Below, piece after piece: positions 49,732 to 61,665 of a stretch of DNA of 64,000 nt. The position numbers and the translations under genes are program-made. The stretch covers positions 806,001-870,000 of the forward strand of contig NC_050728.1 in assembly GCF_014133895.1 (NCBI RefSeq). The letters run 5' to 3'. This DNA is from Torulaspora globosa. Taxonomy: Eukaryota > Ascomycota > Saccharomycetes > Saccharomycetales > Saccharomycetaceae. The number at the start of each line of letters is the position of its first letter. Within the stretch, counting starts at the first letter, position 1. The notes below the pieces were generated by a model, which saw only the letters and a list, made by a program, of their open reading frames with translations, searched no databases and was not told the origin of the DNA.

Positions 49732-50826
49732 ATGGCATTCTTTGGTTCGGGATCAGCTGGGAACTCCGCGGTTTCGACGACGATGGCCACAGAGAAGGAC
49801 TTGGCCAATGATATCGTGATCAACAATGCGGCAGATGACTCTATATCCGACATAGCATTCTCGCCACAGCAGGACTTTATGTTCAGCGTGAGTTCATGGG
49901 ATAACAAGGTTCGTATTTGGGATGTACAGAATGGGGTTCCACAGGGAAGGGCGCAATACGAGCATGGAGCGCCTGTGCTATGTACAAGGTGGACGAGCGA
50001 CGGCACCAAGGTGGTTTCCGGCGGATGTGATAACGTCGTCAAGGTGTACGACGTTACCAGCGGGCAGTCGCAGCAGCTGGGCACTCACGCCGCCCCGGTG
50101 AAGAGCATGCGATACCTGAATTTCGGATCCAGTGGCACAGAAGTACTGGTGACGGGTTCCTGGGACAAGACACTGAAATACTGGGACTTGAGACAGCCGC
50201 AGGCGGTCTCCACGGTGGCGTTGCCGGAGCGGGTGTACACTATGGACAGCAAACAGCAGCTGCTGGTCGTCGGAACAGCAGAGAGACACATCGCCATCAT
50301 CGACCTAACCAATCCGACGGCTATCTTCAAGACCACCCAGTCGCCCCTGAAGTGGCAGACAAGGGCGGTCGCGTGCTACAACGAGGGCGACGGCTACGCC
50401 GTCGGCTCCATCGAGGGACGCTGCGCCATCAGGTACGTGGACGACGAGCAGCAGAGAAAGTCCGGCTTCTCCTTCAAGTGCCACAGACAGACAAGCAGCA
50501 ACCGCCCGGCAGGCACCCAGGCCCAGTCGCTGGTGTACGCCATCAACAGCATCGTGTTCCACCCGATCTACGGCACCTTTGTCACCGCCGGAGGCGACGG
50601 CTCGTTCCACTTCTGGGACAAGAACCAGAGACACAGACTCAGAGGCTTCCCCTCGCTGCAGGCCTCCATCTCCGTCTGCAACTTCAACAGACAGGGTTCA
50701 GTTCTCGCCTACGCGCTAAGCTACGACTGGCATCAGGGCCACACGGCCAACAGACCGGACTATCCGAACGTGATCAGACTCCATCCGACCACCGACGACG
50801 AAATAAAAGAGAAGAAAAAGAGGTAG
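49732..50826 (+). CDS. GLE2: Nuclear pore mRNA export factor Gle2 (Rae1)
   Basis: Seven-bladed WD40 protein of 364 residues (365 in S. cerevisiae) that docks on the GLEBS motif of Nup116 and acts in mRNA export and pore assembly. Seen: [88 protein letters not shown], and [20 protein letters not shown] then [12 protein letters not shown]. The 3' half (about 50200-50800) is distinctly GC-rich at third positions, creating open frames on both strands. Start: ATG 49732. It follows FLO8 as YER107C follows YER109C in S. cerevisiae. Confidence 0.97.
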   Translation: MAFFGSGSAGNSAVSTTMATEKDLANDIVINNAADDSISDIAFSPQQDFMFSVSSWDNKVRIWDVQNGVPQGRAQYEHGAPVLCTRWTSDGTKVVSGGCDNVVKVYDVTSGQSQQLGTHAAPVKSMRYLNFGSSGTEVLVTGSWDKTLKYWDLRQPQAVSTVALPERVYTMDSKQQLLVVGTAERHIAIIDLTNPTAIFKTTQSPLKWQTRAVACYNEGDGYAVGSIEGRCAIRYVDDEQQRKSGFSFKCHRQTSSNRPAGTQAQSLVYAINSIVFHPIYGTFVTAGGDGSFHFWDKNQRHRLRGFPSLQASISVCNFNRQGSVLAYALSYDWHQGHTANRPDYPNVIRLHPTTDDEIKEKKKR

Positions 50827-51217
50827 CCTACTCCCGCCACCGACACCGCCCGACAACACCAGCATCCATAGACACTCCTAGCGTAACCTCCATAACAAGA
50901 TTAAGATTGGACGCCCGACGGCTTCGAACCCAGGATAGATCACCGGTCACATGACCTGGATATCGACTGCAGATCTCGAAAATTTTTCAGATCTCGTTAA
51001 GCTGGGTGAACCAAAAAACGACAGGCAGTCTAGGAAGCAGAGGAAGAGTGCTTGGCAACGGTAGATTGGGAGGTCGGTAGCGCAGCCGTTGTGTCTTATA
51101 CTTCAATTGGATAGTGGTAGTGGAAATTTTCGGTGAAATTTTCTACTCGGGGATCAATTGAGACAGTAGCAGTAGTAAAATTGTCACTTGGCGACGGGTT
51201 GAGCGGTGATTTAGAGC
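50827..51217. other. Intergenic region GLE2 to YBL081W orthologue
   Basis: A 391-bp interval. It contains an orphan Pol III B-box (listed) and two direct copies of CAGATCTCG (50970-50978 and 50988-50996) separated by 9 bp of A/T. No gene supported. Confidence 0.6.
50920..50930 (-). promoter_or_regulatory. Orphan TFIIIC B-box (GGTTCGAAGCC)
   Basis: On the minus strand the 11-mer matches the B-box consensus GGTTCGANNCC exactly, but the flanks do not pair as a T-arm and no A-box, acceptor stem or T-run terminator is present. It is therefore a candidate extra-TFIIIC site or the remnant of a tRNA gene. Confidence 0.4.
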
Positions 51218-52282
51218 ATGCCGGGACAAATTGAAAGCATTCCATTCCTTTCCCAGATCGAGGACGTCGATAAATATCTGCTCGAATATCGGAGTCTTAA
51301 ATTGGCGACACCGGGACACTCCAGCAGCTACAGCTCCGGTGGACATCATGTGCAGGGCCAGGCGAGATCTCTTGGCAGTGAGGTTCGTGAGGTTAATGTT
51401 GCAGGGGAGCCGGCTGGCAGTTACAACGGCGCGGTTGACGGCGCTGGGAGCTACGGGAACGGCATGAAAGGAACGAATTTTAGCGGTTCGATGGGTGCTG
51501 GCAGAAAGAAGTACGTTGGGAACGCGAACCAGTATAGGAAATATGGAGTGCAGTACTCCAACGTGCAGCAGCAGAACACTATGATTGCGAACCACTTCAA
51601 GCAGGTGTATCCGCAAATGGGCTACAACGGTAGCGGAAGTGGCAGTAACCTCAGCTTGGACCAACTGAGCGCTTCTTTTATGATGCCAAACCGGATGTCG
51701 CAGCAGCCCAACGTGGCCCAAACGCAGCAAGGGTATCCTTCCGGGGCTTCGTCGCCATCGCCTGTGCCCTCGAGGGTCGATACCACTCTGAGCGGGGGCT
51801 CTTCCATTTCGTCGTACACCAGCAACGCGGAACACGCCAGTGCCAGCGCCCAATTCGGCGCTTCTCATGCTTCCCAGTTTCAGAATTTCCTGGATCCAGG
51901 ACTCGTTTCTTCGTCATCTATTGTGCCCGGTATCTCCTCAAATACAAACATCTACAACTTGGGTAATGGCGATTTGGTACGTGGGTACTCATCGAGCTCG
52001 CTGGTGGCCGAGCGGAACAACTCAGCGGGAACCCCGCTGGGCTTTGAGCCCGGTGTCTCAACTCCGGTTTTAGGTCCAGAACCGATCTCTTCGGATCGGG
52101 TCGCTGGGGAAGTCAATCTGGGCGGCTTTGATGCGCCGGCCGCTGGCATCAGTGCTAACCCTGCAAATAATATGCTGATGAGCGACTATCCAGTTGGGTG
52201 GGGTTCGAACCATGCGACTACCTCATCCAACACCAGTGGGGCTTTTGGAATCTGGAATAATGACATGAGCGTATGGAGTTAA
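51218..52282 (+). CDS. Low-complexity protein, YBL081W orthologue
   Basis: A 354-residue protein of unknown function (368 in S. cerevisiae). The two ends are conserved: MPGQIESIPFLSQIEDVDKY at the start with LLEYRSLKL after it, and SGAFGIWNNDMSVWS at the end; a central YVGNANQYRKYGVQYSNVQ and MIANHFKQVYPQMGYN also match. Between these the chain is Ser/Gly/Asn-rich and disordered; S. cerevisiae has poly-Asn runs instead. The conserved short ends look like linear binding motifs. It lies between GLE2 and PET112, so YBL and YER genes interleave here too. Start: ATG 51218. Confidence 0.9.
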   Translation: MPGQIESIPFLSQIEDVDKYLLEYRSLKLATPGHSSSYSSGGHHVQGQARSLGSEVREVNVAGEPAGSYNGAVDGAGSYGNGMKGTNFSGSMGAGRKKYVGNANQYRKYGVQYSNVQQQNTMIANHFKQVYPQMGYNGSGSGSNLSLDQLSASFMMPNRMSQQPNVAQTQQGYPSGASSPSPVPSRVDTTLSGGSSISSYTSNAEHASASAQFGASHASQFQNFLDPGLVSSSSIVPGISSNTNIYNLGNGDLVRGYSSSSLVAERNNSAGTPLGFEPGVSTPVLGPEPISSDRVAGEVNLGGFDAPAAGISANPANNMLMSDYPVGWGSNHATTSSNTSGAFGIWNNDMSVWS

Positions 52283-52518
52283 CGGTGGTTGGGTCAGTTT
52301 TGGAGGTTGTATCATATTTTAAGTTTTTATTTAATGAGTCGTTTTAATACAAGGGGAGGCCATGGTAATATATCAATCGTCATTAATTTTTATAAAATTC
52401 TGTATCGAACCACTAACGTCAAGGTAGCCGATCATGAATATGTGCAAGGGAACAGACACTTTTGATGATGTGCATGTTTCGTGAGTGGGAATTTCATGAC
52501 AAAAAAAGTGTTTCAAGT

Positions 52519-54144
52519 CTATATGCCAAGTAGCTTTTTGAACATCCTCTCAAACTCCTGGGGTGAGATTCTTCCCTGCGAAAGTCTCATCCCTAATCCT
52601 ATTAGATATTTTATCGAATTCTTCTTTTTCCCCGAAACAATGTTTTCGATAAGCTTTTTATCTTCGATTTGGACTATTATATCTTGGCATATTTTCTCCA
52701 GTTCACGATCGTCAATTTGGCTGATTTTTCCCAGGTCATACTCATCAATCAGGCTTGCAAAATCCAGAGTTTTCTTGTCTTTGATCAAATCGAGATTCTC
52801 GACGACATGGAATAGAAGTAATTTTCCTGTCGCATTCGATATCTCTTTCCTATGAATAAGCATCAAAAATTCCGAAAACTTCTCAGGTTTCATGATTACC
52901 GTCACTTTTTTAAGTGGCATCTGGAGCTTATTCAGGGTTCCGAGGAGTTCGTGGATGATCCAGTTAGTTGGAAGTTTGTAGTTAATCTTGCCGTCTCCGC
53001 TCTTTTTGACATCTTTCAAGTAGCAACGGAACGTCTCAACATAAAACTGCAGCAGTTCTGGCTGCGTATACATTTGGTCTTGACTGTTGCCTTTGATGGT
53101 AAGTAGTTTTGCATCTTTCAGCGACAAAGAATATGGTGCAGCCATCAGTTTCTTGATGACGTCCTCTGGCGCTGGCGGTAAACCTTTGGCCACGCCTTCG
53201 ACCGCAAGAGGGGACAAACTGATAACCGGGAGCTCGGGATCCGGCATGTACCTATAGTCAATGGTAGTTTCCTTGCTCCGCAGTTTGACGGTTGCTTCGC
53301 CATTCCAACCTCTTGTTTCGGGATGCAGCAGAAGCTCAGGGCCCTTCCCATCCTCTATAATTTGCACTTGCCTGTGAAATTCAAATTTGATAGCATTTAT
53401 TATGGAACTGGTATTTGGCAAGTTTTTTAATTCAACCCGGGCAAAATCGTTGACCGACAGATTCACATCCACCCTCATTGCACCTGTCTCTAAGTCGCCA
53501 GTCGACACGTTCAGATGGCGAACAAGGTTCTGGTATTTTTTAATGAATGCTCGTATTTGCTTTACATCCGTAAAGTCAGGATGTGTAACCATTTCTATGA
53601 GAGGGACATTGCTTCTATTGAGATCAATCAAGGTAAGACCTTCGTTTTCTTTGTACACTGATTTTCCTGTATCTTGTTCAAGTTGCAACTGTATTACTCT
53701 GATATTCTTGTCATCAACCCCATCAATATCCGTGTTTAATTTGATTTGACCTCCAGTCGCAAAAGGTCGGTAATGTTGTGTGATTTGATAACCCATAGGC
53801 TGATCACCGTAGAAGTAATGCTTTCTGTCAAAGCTTGATTGAAGATTAACTTTAGCGTCAATCGCCAAAGACAATCGTATGGCATAAAGTACAGCTTCAT
53901 AATTTAAAATTGGCTGAGTACCGGGTAGAGCAATATCGAAATAAGATGTATGCATATTAGGTCTTTCTAGGGAATGAAATGGATCATTGGTTGACTGCGA
54001 GAACAGTTTCTTTCTGGTATCTAATTGCGTGTGAATCTCGAGTCCACACTTCAGTTTGTACTTCGACAGCGGCCGATGCTCGGAAAGATTAGGTACAGCA
54101 GTTCTATACCATCTTTTGAGGGGTAACTTGAACTGAAGCTGCAT
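52519..54144 (-). CDS. PET112: Mitochondrial glutamyl-tRNA(Gln) amidotransferase subunit B
   Basis: GatB subunit of the GatFAB complex that converts Glu-tRNA(Gln) to Gln-tRNA(Gln) in mitochondria. The product is 541 residues, the same as in S. cerevisiae. An N-terminal presequence (MQLQFKLPLKRWYRTAVPN) is followed by the GatB core: YKLKCGLEIHTQLDTRKKLF, FDIALPGTQPILNYEAVLYA, YFYGDQPMGYQITQHYRPFA, GAMRVDVNLSVNDFARVELK and DYRYMPDPELPVISLS. The C-terminal YqeY-type tail domain ends GRISPQEFERMFKKLLGI. All expected blocks are present. Start: ATG 54144. It is the last chromosome II-type gene before the synteny break. Confidence 0.97.
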   Translation of the reverse strand: MQLQFKLPLKRWYRTAVPNLSEHRPLSKYKLKCGLEIHTQLDTRKKLFSQSTNDPFHSLERPNMHTSYFDIALPGTQPILNYEAVLYAIRLSLAIDAKVNLQSSFDRKHYFYGDQPMGYQITQHYRPFATGGQIKLNTDIDGVDDKNIRVIQLQLEQDTGKSVYKENEGLTLIDLNRSNVPLIEMVTHPDFTDVKQIRAFIKKYQNLVRHLNVSTGDLETGAMRVDVNLSVNDFARVELKNLPNTSSIINAIKFEFHRQVQIIEDGKGPELLLHPETRGWNGEATVKLRSKETTIDYRYMPDPELPVISLSPLAVEGVAKGLPPAPEDVIKKLMAAPYSLSLKDAKLLTIKGNSQDQMYTQPELLQFYVETFRCYLKDVKKSGDGKINYKLPTNWIIHELLGTLNKLQMPLKKVTVIMKPEKFSEFLMLIHRKEISNATGKLLLFHVVENLDLIKDKKTLDFASLIDEYDLGKISQIDDRELEKICQDIIVQIEDKKLIENIVSGKKKNSIKYLIGLGMRLSQGRISPQEFERMFKKLLGI

Positions 54145-54457
54145 TGTTTCGTGAATCTCTTATTGTAAAGTTGTAACTTTTATGGCTAAATGCGATTCGA
54201 CTAGCGAACATGAAAGCCTAAGGCGATACTGTTTGTGAATCGATTCCCGGCTCCTAAATAGGATTCGTTCCTTTACTGCCTAAGCTTCGCTTTGAGTAAG
54301 CTTGGTGATTTTGAGTTGTTTAATGTTTAGTCGCTGTTACAGTTAGTTCGATTACCAGGCAGCTAACAAAGTCAAAACTAAGCTGACAATGCCAGTAAAT
54401 ATATTAAAGTACGCAGTATTCACATATATAAGCTAGCGGAGATTAATAAAGTAGACT
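54145..54457. other. Intergenic region PET112-MCM3; synteny breakpoint relative to S. cerevisiae
   Basis: A 313-bp interval with no gene. On its left the genes match S. cerevisiae chromosomes II-left/V-right, on its right chromosome V-left (YEL). No transposon or tRNA is seen within it. Confidence 0.6.
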
Positions 54458-57376
<2,919 letters not shown>

Positions 57377-57409
57377 TTATAAAACTGTCGAGCACTGTCA
57401 ATTAGCTAT

Positions 57410-57419
57410 CCCAAACGGG
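57410..57419. promoter_or_regulatory. Mcm1-type site (CCCAAACGGG) upstream of MCM3
   Basis: Matches the Mcm1 P-box CCYWWWNNGG, with an A-rich flank as in early cell cycle boxes. It lies 97 bp upstream of the MCM3 ATG. MCM genes in S. cerevisiae are M/G1 targets of Mcm1-Yox1. Confidence 0.6.
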
Positions 57420-57435
57420 AAAAAAAACAAAAAAA
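57420..57435 (-). terminator. Pol III terminator of tRNA-Ser
   Basis: On the minus strand a T7 run, one G and a T8 run start 4 nt past the tRNA 3' end. The second run directly abuts the Mcm1-type site. Confidence 0.85.
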
Positions 57436-57439
57436 TATT

Positions 57440-57521
57440 CGACAACTGCAGGACTCGAACCTGCGCGGGCAGAGCCCAAAAGATTTCTAATCTTTCGCCT
57501 TAACCACTCGGCCAAGTTGCC
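57440..57521 (-). tRNA. tRNA-Ser, anticodon AGA
   Basis: An 82-nt gene without intron. Minus strand begins GGCAACTTGGCCGAGTGG with the A-box in the D-arm, the anticodon loop TTAGAAA lies between paired AAAGA and TCTTT (AGA at 57486-57488), a long variable arm typical of tRNA-Ser follows, then the B-box GGTTCGAGTCC and an acceptor strand ending in discriminator G. It is very close to S. cerevisiae tS(AGA). Confidence 0.97.
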
Positions 57522-57742
57522 ATACAACACTTGCAAATCGAAACTCCCAAACACCACCCACACGCCGCCGCATCGAGTCCCCTACATACCACCACTCCTG
57601 CAAGTAAGCTACAAGATGGCAGATATATGACCGGTAATAAAACTATATTTTATACGTCAATGTGAATGGAATAGGGAAAAGAAAATAAAGAAAACTAATG
57701 TAACAGGATTAAAGAGAGATGCGACCTAATAACTTGCTTTCT

Positions 57743-58216
57743 TTAATCGGACTTTGGAGCTTCCTTGAAAGAGATAGCAGCTTCCTCGCCCATCGCAGTG
57801 ATGATGGTAACGTTCAAGTCCTTACCCTCATCGAAAGCAGCCTGCATCGACTCACCCAACTCGCCCTCTGGCGCTCTGACGTCGTCCTTGGTCTCACCGT
57901 CCATCGTCATCAACGACAAGAACCCGTCGTCGATGTCCAACAATTGGTATTCGGTTCTCTTGACAAATGGAACTTCCATGTTGTGGGTCGATGGAGACAA
58001 ATCTTCCAATTTCTTACCAGTAAAGATATCTATAGCAACCAGGTGCACTTTGGCGTGACCGTGCTTACCAGTCTTGGAAGTAGACATGTCGACAATCTTA
58101 CAAGGTCTTCCCTTGATAACGACAAACCCGTTCTTTCTCAACGCAGAACATTGCATTGGGTAAGTCAAAGAGCTACCAGCATCGACGGTCTCAAAGGTGT
58201 GTTCTTCTTCAGCCAT
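57743..58216 (-). CDS. HYP2: Translation factor eIF5A
   Basis: A 157-residue eIF5A (HYP2/TIF51A; same length as S. cerevisiae), needed for elongation through polyproline and for termination. The hypusine loop is intact: [14 protein letters not shown] with the modified lysine K51. The N-terminal SH3-like domain and the C-terminal OB fold ([20 protein letters not shown]) are complete. Codon use is strongly biased, as for highly expressed genes. S. cerevisiae has the oxygen-regulated duplicate ANB1; no second copy is in this window. Start: ATG 58216. The MTC7 gene found beside HYP2 in S. cerevisiae is not between MCM3 and HYP2 here. Confidence 0.98.
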   Translation of the reverse strand: MAEEEHTFETVDAGSSLTYPMQCSALRKNGFVVIKGRPCKIVDMSTSKTGKHGHAKVHLVAIDIFTGKKLEDLSPSTHNMEVPFVKRTEYQLLDIDDGFLSLMTMDGETKDDVRAPEGELGESMQAAFDEGKDLNVTIITAMGEEAAISFKEAPKSD

Positions 58217-58386
58217 TGTAATTAGAGGATTAGTGTGGAGTTTGTCGTTAGCTCTTTTATTTCCTTCACAAGATCAAACAAGCGGATAGAAAAGTGGCAA
58301 TTGCGAGTTGTAAAGATGTATTTAAAAGAGTTTTTATAACTAACTGGCAGAATTTTCCTGGATGAGGCCAGAGAATATACTGAAGA

Positions 58387-58439
58387 AAGGAAGGAAGGAA
58401 GGAAAGACAAACCCAAAGAGAGGTGACGACGACGACGAC
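58387..58439. repeat. AAGG and GAC microsatellites
   Basis: (AAGG) about 4.5 copies at 58387-58404 and (GAC) five copies at 58425-58439, in the HYP2 upstream region. A purine-rich stretch on the + strand is a pyrimidine tract on the HYP2 sense strand. Confidence 0.7.
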
Positions 58440-58537
58440 AAAGTTGGTGAAAAATTTTTTTTTTTTATTCAAGCCGTTAAAAGAGGGCGCAGGTCGTATC
58501 GGATGACCGTTATACGAGCGCCGATATTTTGCAGATG

Positions 58538-58545
58538 TTACCCGG
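58538..58545 (+). promoter_or_regulatory. Reb1 site (TTACCCGG), HYP2-ANP1 promoter
   Basis: Full consensus match, about 320 bp from HYP2 and 210 bp from ANP1; first of two in the interval. Confidence 0.6.
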
Positions 58546-58714
58546 AGAGAGGCCGTGGAACATGACATGAGAGCATTACGTGCGGCGCTAGCATACGAAT
58601 GGAAAACGGCGTATAGCCAGCATATACAGTCGAGGTGTCTCTTGAAGGCTTTGGTGGCGAGAGCGTTGACAGTTGACGGTGCTGTAGAATATTGGTTGTT
58701 TGGTTTGTGAGGTG

Positions 58715-58722
58715 TTACCCGG
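58715..58722 (+). promoter_or_regulatory. Reb1 site (TTACCCGG), near ANP1
   Basis: Second full match in the same interval, only 35 bp upstream of the ANP1 ATG. Confidence 0.55.
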
Positions 58723-58756
58723 CCGAGAATGCGGGTTTCCCGCTGGTATACGCTAG

Positions 58757-60262
58757 ATGAAAAATACATATAGTAGAAGTTCAATCCGTAGTGTTGTTAG
58801 GCTTGATCCGTGGGATTACCACGTCTACCGGGCTTTGGAGTGTGAATTGGGGCCAGCAATGCGATACAAGAATGTGGTGAGCCATTCGACGTTGATCAGT
58901 GTTGGTGGTACGCTGCTTACTTTTTTTGTTGTGCTGAGACTTTTAATATGGTCGTCGGGTGCAGTGTCTGGCGGGGTTGGTATGGGATGGCTGCCCTTTT
59001 TCAAGCCGTTTGTGCCCAATTTGAAGAACGTCCCGGGTGTCGAGTTTTACGATCTACGCAATTACCAGGGCGACAAAGATGGGTGGCAGAGGAACAACCG
59101 GATCCTGTTTTGCGTGCCGCTGCGAGACGCGGCAGAGCATTTGCCTAGGTTTTTCACGCATCTGAGCGAGATGAGCTATCCGCATAATCTGATAGACCTG
59201 TCGTTCTTGGTGAGTGACTCTTCGGACGACACGATGGGCGTTCTGCTGCAGCATCTGCAGGTAGCGCAGTCGCAGAAGGACAAGACGAAGAGGTTTGGCA
59301 ACATCGAGATCTTTGAGAAGGACTTTGGGCAGGCGATCGGGCAGTCGTTTTCGGATAGACACGGTTTTGCAGCGCAGGGTCCGAGGCGGAAGTTGATGGC
59401 GCGAGCGCGCAATTGGCTGGGCTCGGTAGCGTTGAAGCCGTACCACTCGTGGGTTTATTGGAGAGACGTTGACGTCGAGATTGCCCCCGTGTCGATTATG
59501 GAGGACTTGATGCATCACGATAAGGACGTTATCGTGCCCAACGTGTGGAGACCGCTGCCGGATTGGCTGGGGAACATCCAGCCGTACGACTTGAACTCGT
59601 GGCAGGAGTCGGAGGCCGGCATCCAGCTGGCGGAGACGCTGACCGACGAGGACTCGGTGATCGTCGAGGGCTATCCCGAGTTTGCCACTTGGAGAACGCA
59701 TCTCGCGTACATGAGGGACCCCGACGGTGACCCGGAGGACGAGATGGAGCTGGACGGGATCGGCGGCGTGTCGATCCTGGCCAAGGCAAAGGTGTTCCGC
59801 ACAGGATCGCACTTCCCCGCGTTCTCCTTCGAAAAACATGCCGAGACCGAGGCGTTCGGCAAGCTGTCGAGAAGAATGAACTACAACGTCATCGGGCTGC
59901 CCCACTACGTGATCTGGCACATCTACGAGCCGTCCACCGAGGATCTGAAACATATGGCCTGGATGGCCGAAGAGGAGAAACGCCGTCTGGAAGAGTCGAG
60001 GCTTCGAGAATTCTACAACAGGATCTGGGAGATCGGTTTCGACGACGTGAGAATGGACTGGTCCGACGAAAGACAATCTATACTGAAGAACCTGGATCAC
60101 ACAGAATCCTACCAAAACCAAATCATCGTCGATTGGTCCGACAACGATGAATCCGAATCCGCAAGTCAAACCCACGATTCCGCAGAGCAGCAAGACCGCC
60201 ACAACCTCGAAGACCATCAAAACGACGAAGTTCCGATGGACTTCGATCCAGATCATAACTAA
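58757..60262 (+). CDS. ANP1: Golgi alpha-1,6-mannan polymerase II subunit Anp1
   Basis: A 501-residue type II Golgi membrane protein of the Mnn9/Van1/Anp1 family (500 in S. cerevisiae), part of the M-Pol II complex that extends the N-glycan mannan backbone. Seen: a short cytosolic tail, one membrane anchor at about residues 42-68 (STLISVGGTLLTFFVVLRLL), a lumenal GT62 domain with RNNRILFCVPLRDAAEHLP, LMARARNWLGSVALKPYHSW, the nucleotide-sugar DxD motif YWRDVDVEIAP, and HFPAFSFEKHAETEAFGKLS. The C-terminus is acidic. High GC at third positions gives a 406-codon antisense frame that is not a gene. Start: ATG 58757. Confidence 0.96.
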   Translation: MKNTYSRSSIRSVVRLDPWDYHVYRALECELGPAMRYKNVVSHSTLISVGGTLLTFFVVLRLLIWSSGAVSGGVGMGWLPFFKPFVPNLKNVPGVEFYDLRNYQGDKDGWQRNNRILFCVPLRDAAEHLPRFFTHLSEMSYPHNLIDLSFLVSDSSDDTMGVLLQHLQVAQSQKDKTKRFGNIEIFEKDFGQAIGQSFSDRHGFAAQGPRRKLMARARNWLGSVALKPYHSWVYWRDVDVEIAPVSIMEDLMHHDKDVIVPNVWRPLPDWLGNIQPYDLNSWQESEAGIQLAETLTDEDSVIVEGYPEFATWRTHLAYMRDPDGDPEDEMELDGIGGVSILAKAKVFRTGSHFPAFSFEKHAETEAFGKLSRRMNYNVIGLPHYVIWHIYEPSTEDLKHMAWMAEEEKRRLEESRLREFYNRIWEIGFDDVRMDWSDERQSILKNLDHTESYQNQIIVDWSDNDESESASQTHDSAEQQDRHNLEDHQNDEVPMDFDPDHN

Positions 60263-60391
60263 TATCTCCTGCATCTTCTCGATTCTTAAGCACTCTTTGT
60301 ATATTAAGCCTTTTCACATACAAATATTATCATTTGGGACGGGTGTTCTTATTGAAGGCAAAGAAAATTGACCAGTTCAGACTGTCAGAAG

Positions 60392-60399
60392 GGTGGCAA
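60392..60399 (+). promoter_or_regulatory. Rpn4-binding PACE element (GGTGGCAA)
   Basis: Match to the proteasome-associated control element core, 81 bp upstream of RAD23. RAD23 is known in S. cerevisiae as one of the non-proteasome genes controlled by this element. Confidence 0.65.
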
Positions 60400-60479
60400 C
60401 TCATCACAAGAATCACCAACAGAATAATAGGGCTGACGAGTGGGATCTATCATCTTCGAAGCGACGGCAATAAGTGGAA

Positions 60480-61616
60480 ATGGTTACTATAACCTTTAAA
60501 GACTTCAAGAAGGAGAAGATTCCGCTGGATTTAGAGCTTTCCAGTACGGTTCTGGAGGCTAAGACGCAGTTGTGTCAAAAGAAGGATTGTGAAGAGTCCC
60601 AAATCAAGTTGATCTACTCTGGTAAGGTACTACAGGATGCCAAATCATTACAAGAGTCTGGGTTGAAAGATGGGGACCAGGTGATATTCATGATCTCGAA
60701 AAAGAAGTCGACGGCGACAAAAGTGACCGAACCGGAGGCTGCAACGGAGTCTCCTGCATCGGTAACGCAATCTCCTGCACCACAAGAATCATCTTCTGAG
60801 CCGCCAGCGGCTCAGACGCAGACACAAGTCTCGCAAGCGAGCGATCCGGGTTTCGTCGTTGGAGCGCAGCGTAACGAAGCTGTAGAGAGGATTATGGAGA
60901 TGGGTTACGAGAGAGAACAGGTAGACCGTGCGCTTCGGGCAGCTTTCAACAATCCAGACAGGGCAGTCGAGTACTTGCTGATGGGTATCCCGGAAAACTT
61001 GCAGCAATCGCAGAGCCAACAACAGACAGAAGAAACGCAAGAGGTTGTTGAAGGCGGTCAAACACAAATACAGACTGAGCCAAGCGGTGAAAGCGTGGGT
61101 GAGGATCTGTTCGCCCAGGCTGCCCAACGTGGCGATAGTGGCGCCGCTGGTGGCGACGGCACCGCCGAAGGTGTGAGCGCTAGTGGTGGTGCTCCAGGCT
61201 CGATAGGACTAACGATGGAAGATCTGCTTGCGTTGAGACAGGTGGTGTCGGGAAACCCTGAAGCTCTTGCGCCATTACTGGAAAACTTGAGCAGTAGGTA
61301 TCCACAGCTTCGTGAACAGATCATGGCCAATCCCGAAGTGTTCATATCGATGCTGTTGGAGGCCGTCGGCGAGAACCTGCAGGATGTGATGACCGAAGTG
61401 GACGAGACGAGAGAACTGGAGGGCGAAGCGGCAGCGGCCGTCTCGCAGTCGGAGGGCCAAGAAGCAAACGTCGAAGTTTCAGAAAGCGACGAGCTAGCCA
61501 TCGGTCGCCTTTGTGAGCTCGGTTTCGAAAGAGCCCTTGTGATGCAGGTGTATTTCGCATGCGGCAAGAACGAAGAGATCGCAGCGAACATGTTATTTAA
61601 TGAATTCGGTGACTAG
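60480..61616 (+). CDS. RAD23: UV excision repair and proteasome shuttle protein Rad23
   Basis: A 378-residue protein (398 in S. cerevisiae) that partners Rad4 in nucleotide excision repair and delivers ubiquitinated proteins to the proteasome. Domains: ubiquitin-like 1-75 ([36 protein letters not shown]), UBA1 about 135-172 ([20 protein letters not shown]), STI1/Rad4-binding about 247-295 ([40 protein letters not shown]), UBA2 about 337-377 ([20 protein letters not shown]). Linkers are Gln/Thr/Ala-rich. Start: ATG 60480; the frame upstream offers no other ATG. Preceded by a PACE element. Confidence 0.97.
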   Translation: MVTITFKDFKKEKIPLDLELSSTVLEAKTQLCQKKDCEESQIKLIYSGKVLQDAKSLQESGLKDGDQVIFMISKKKSTATKVTEPEAATESPASVTQSPAPQESSSEPPAAQTQTQVSQASDPGFVVGAQRNEAVERIMEMGYEREQVDRALRAAFNNPDRAVEYLLMGIPENLQQSQSQQQTEETQEVVEGGQTQIQTEPSGESVGEDLFAQAAQRGDSGAAGGDGTAEGVSASGGAPGSIGLTMEDLLALRQVVSGNPEALAPLLENLSSRYPQLREQIMANPEVFISMLLEAVGENLQDVMTEVDETRELEGEAAAAVSQSEGQEANVEVSESDELAIGRLCELGFERALVMQVYFACGKNEEIAANMLFNEFGD

Positions 61617-61665
61617 CACTTGTACTGTGTATGTAATAGAAAAGCCTCAACCTAGCTCCCTGTAA

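Larger units (their letters stand above)
58217..58756. other. Divergent promoter region HYP2-ANP1
   Basis: A 540-bp head-to-head interval with two perfect Reb1 sites and short microsatellites (listed). Open frames on the minus strand here (58266-58784) lack any recognisable protein. Confidence 0.6.

Noticed and set aside
49978..50954. Open frames on both strands overlapping GLE2
   Set aside because: Explained by the GC-rich 3' half of GLE2.
58266..58784. 172-codon minus-strand frame in the HYP2-ANP1 promoter
   Set aside because: Spans the promoter and the start of ANP1, contains microsatellite-derived residues, no recognisable protein.
59054..60274. 406-codon open frame on the minus strand opposite ANP1
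   Set aside because: Lies entirely opposite a clearly conserved gene, has no recognisable domain, and arises from the GC-rich third positions of ANP1.
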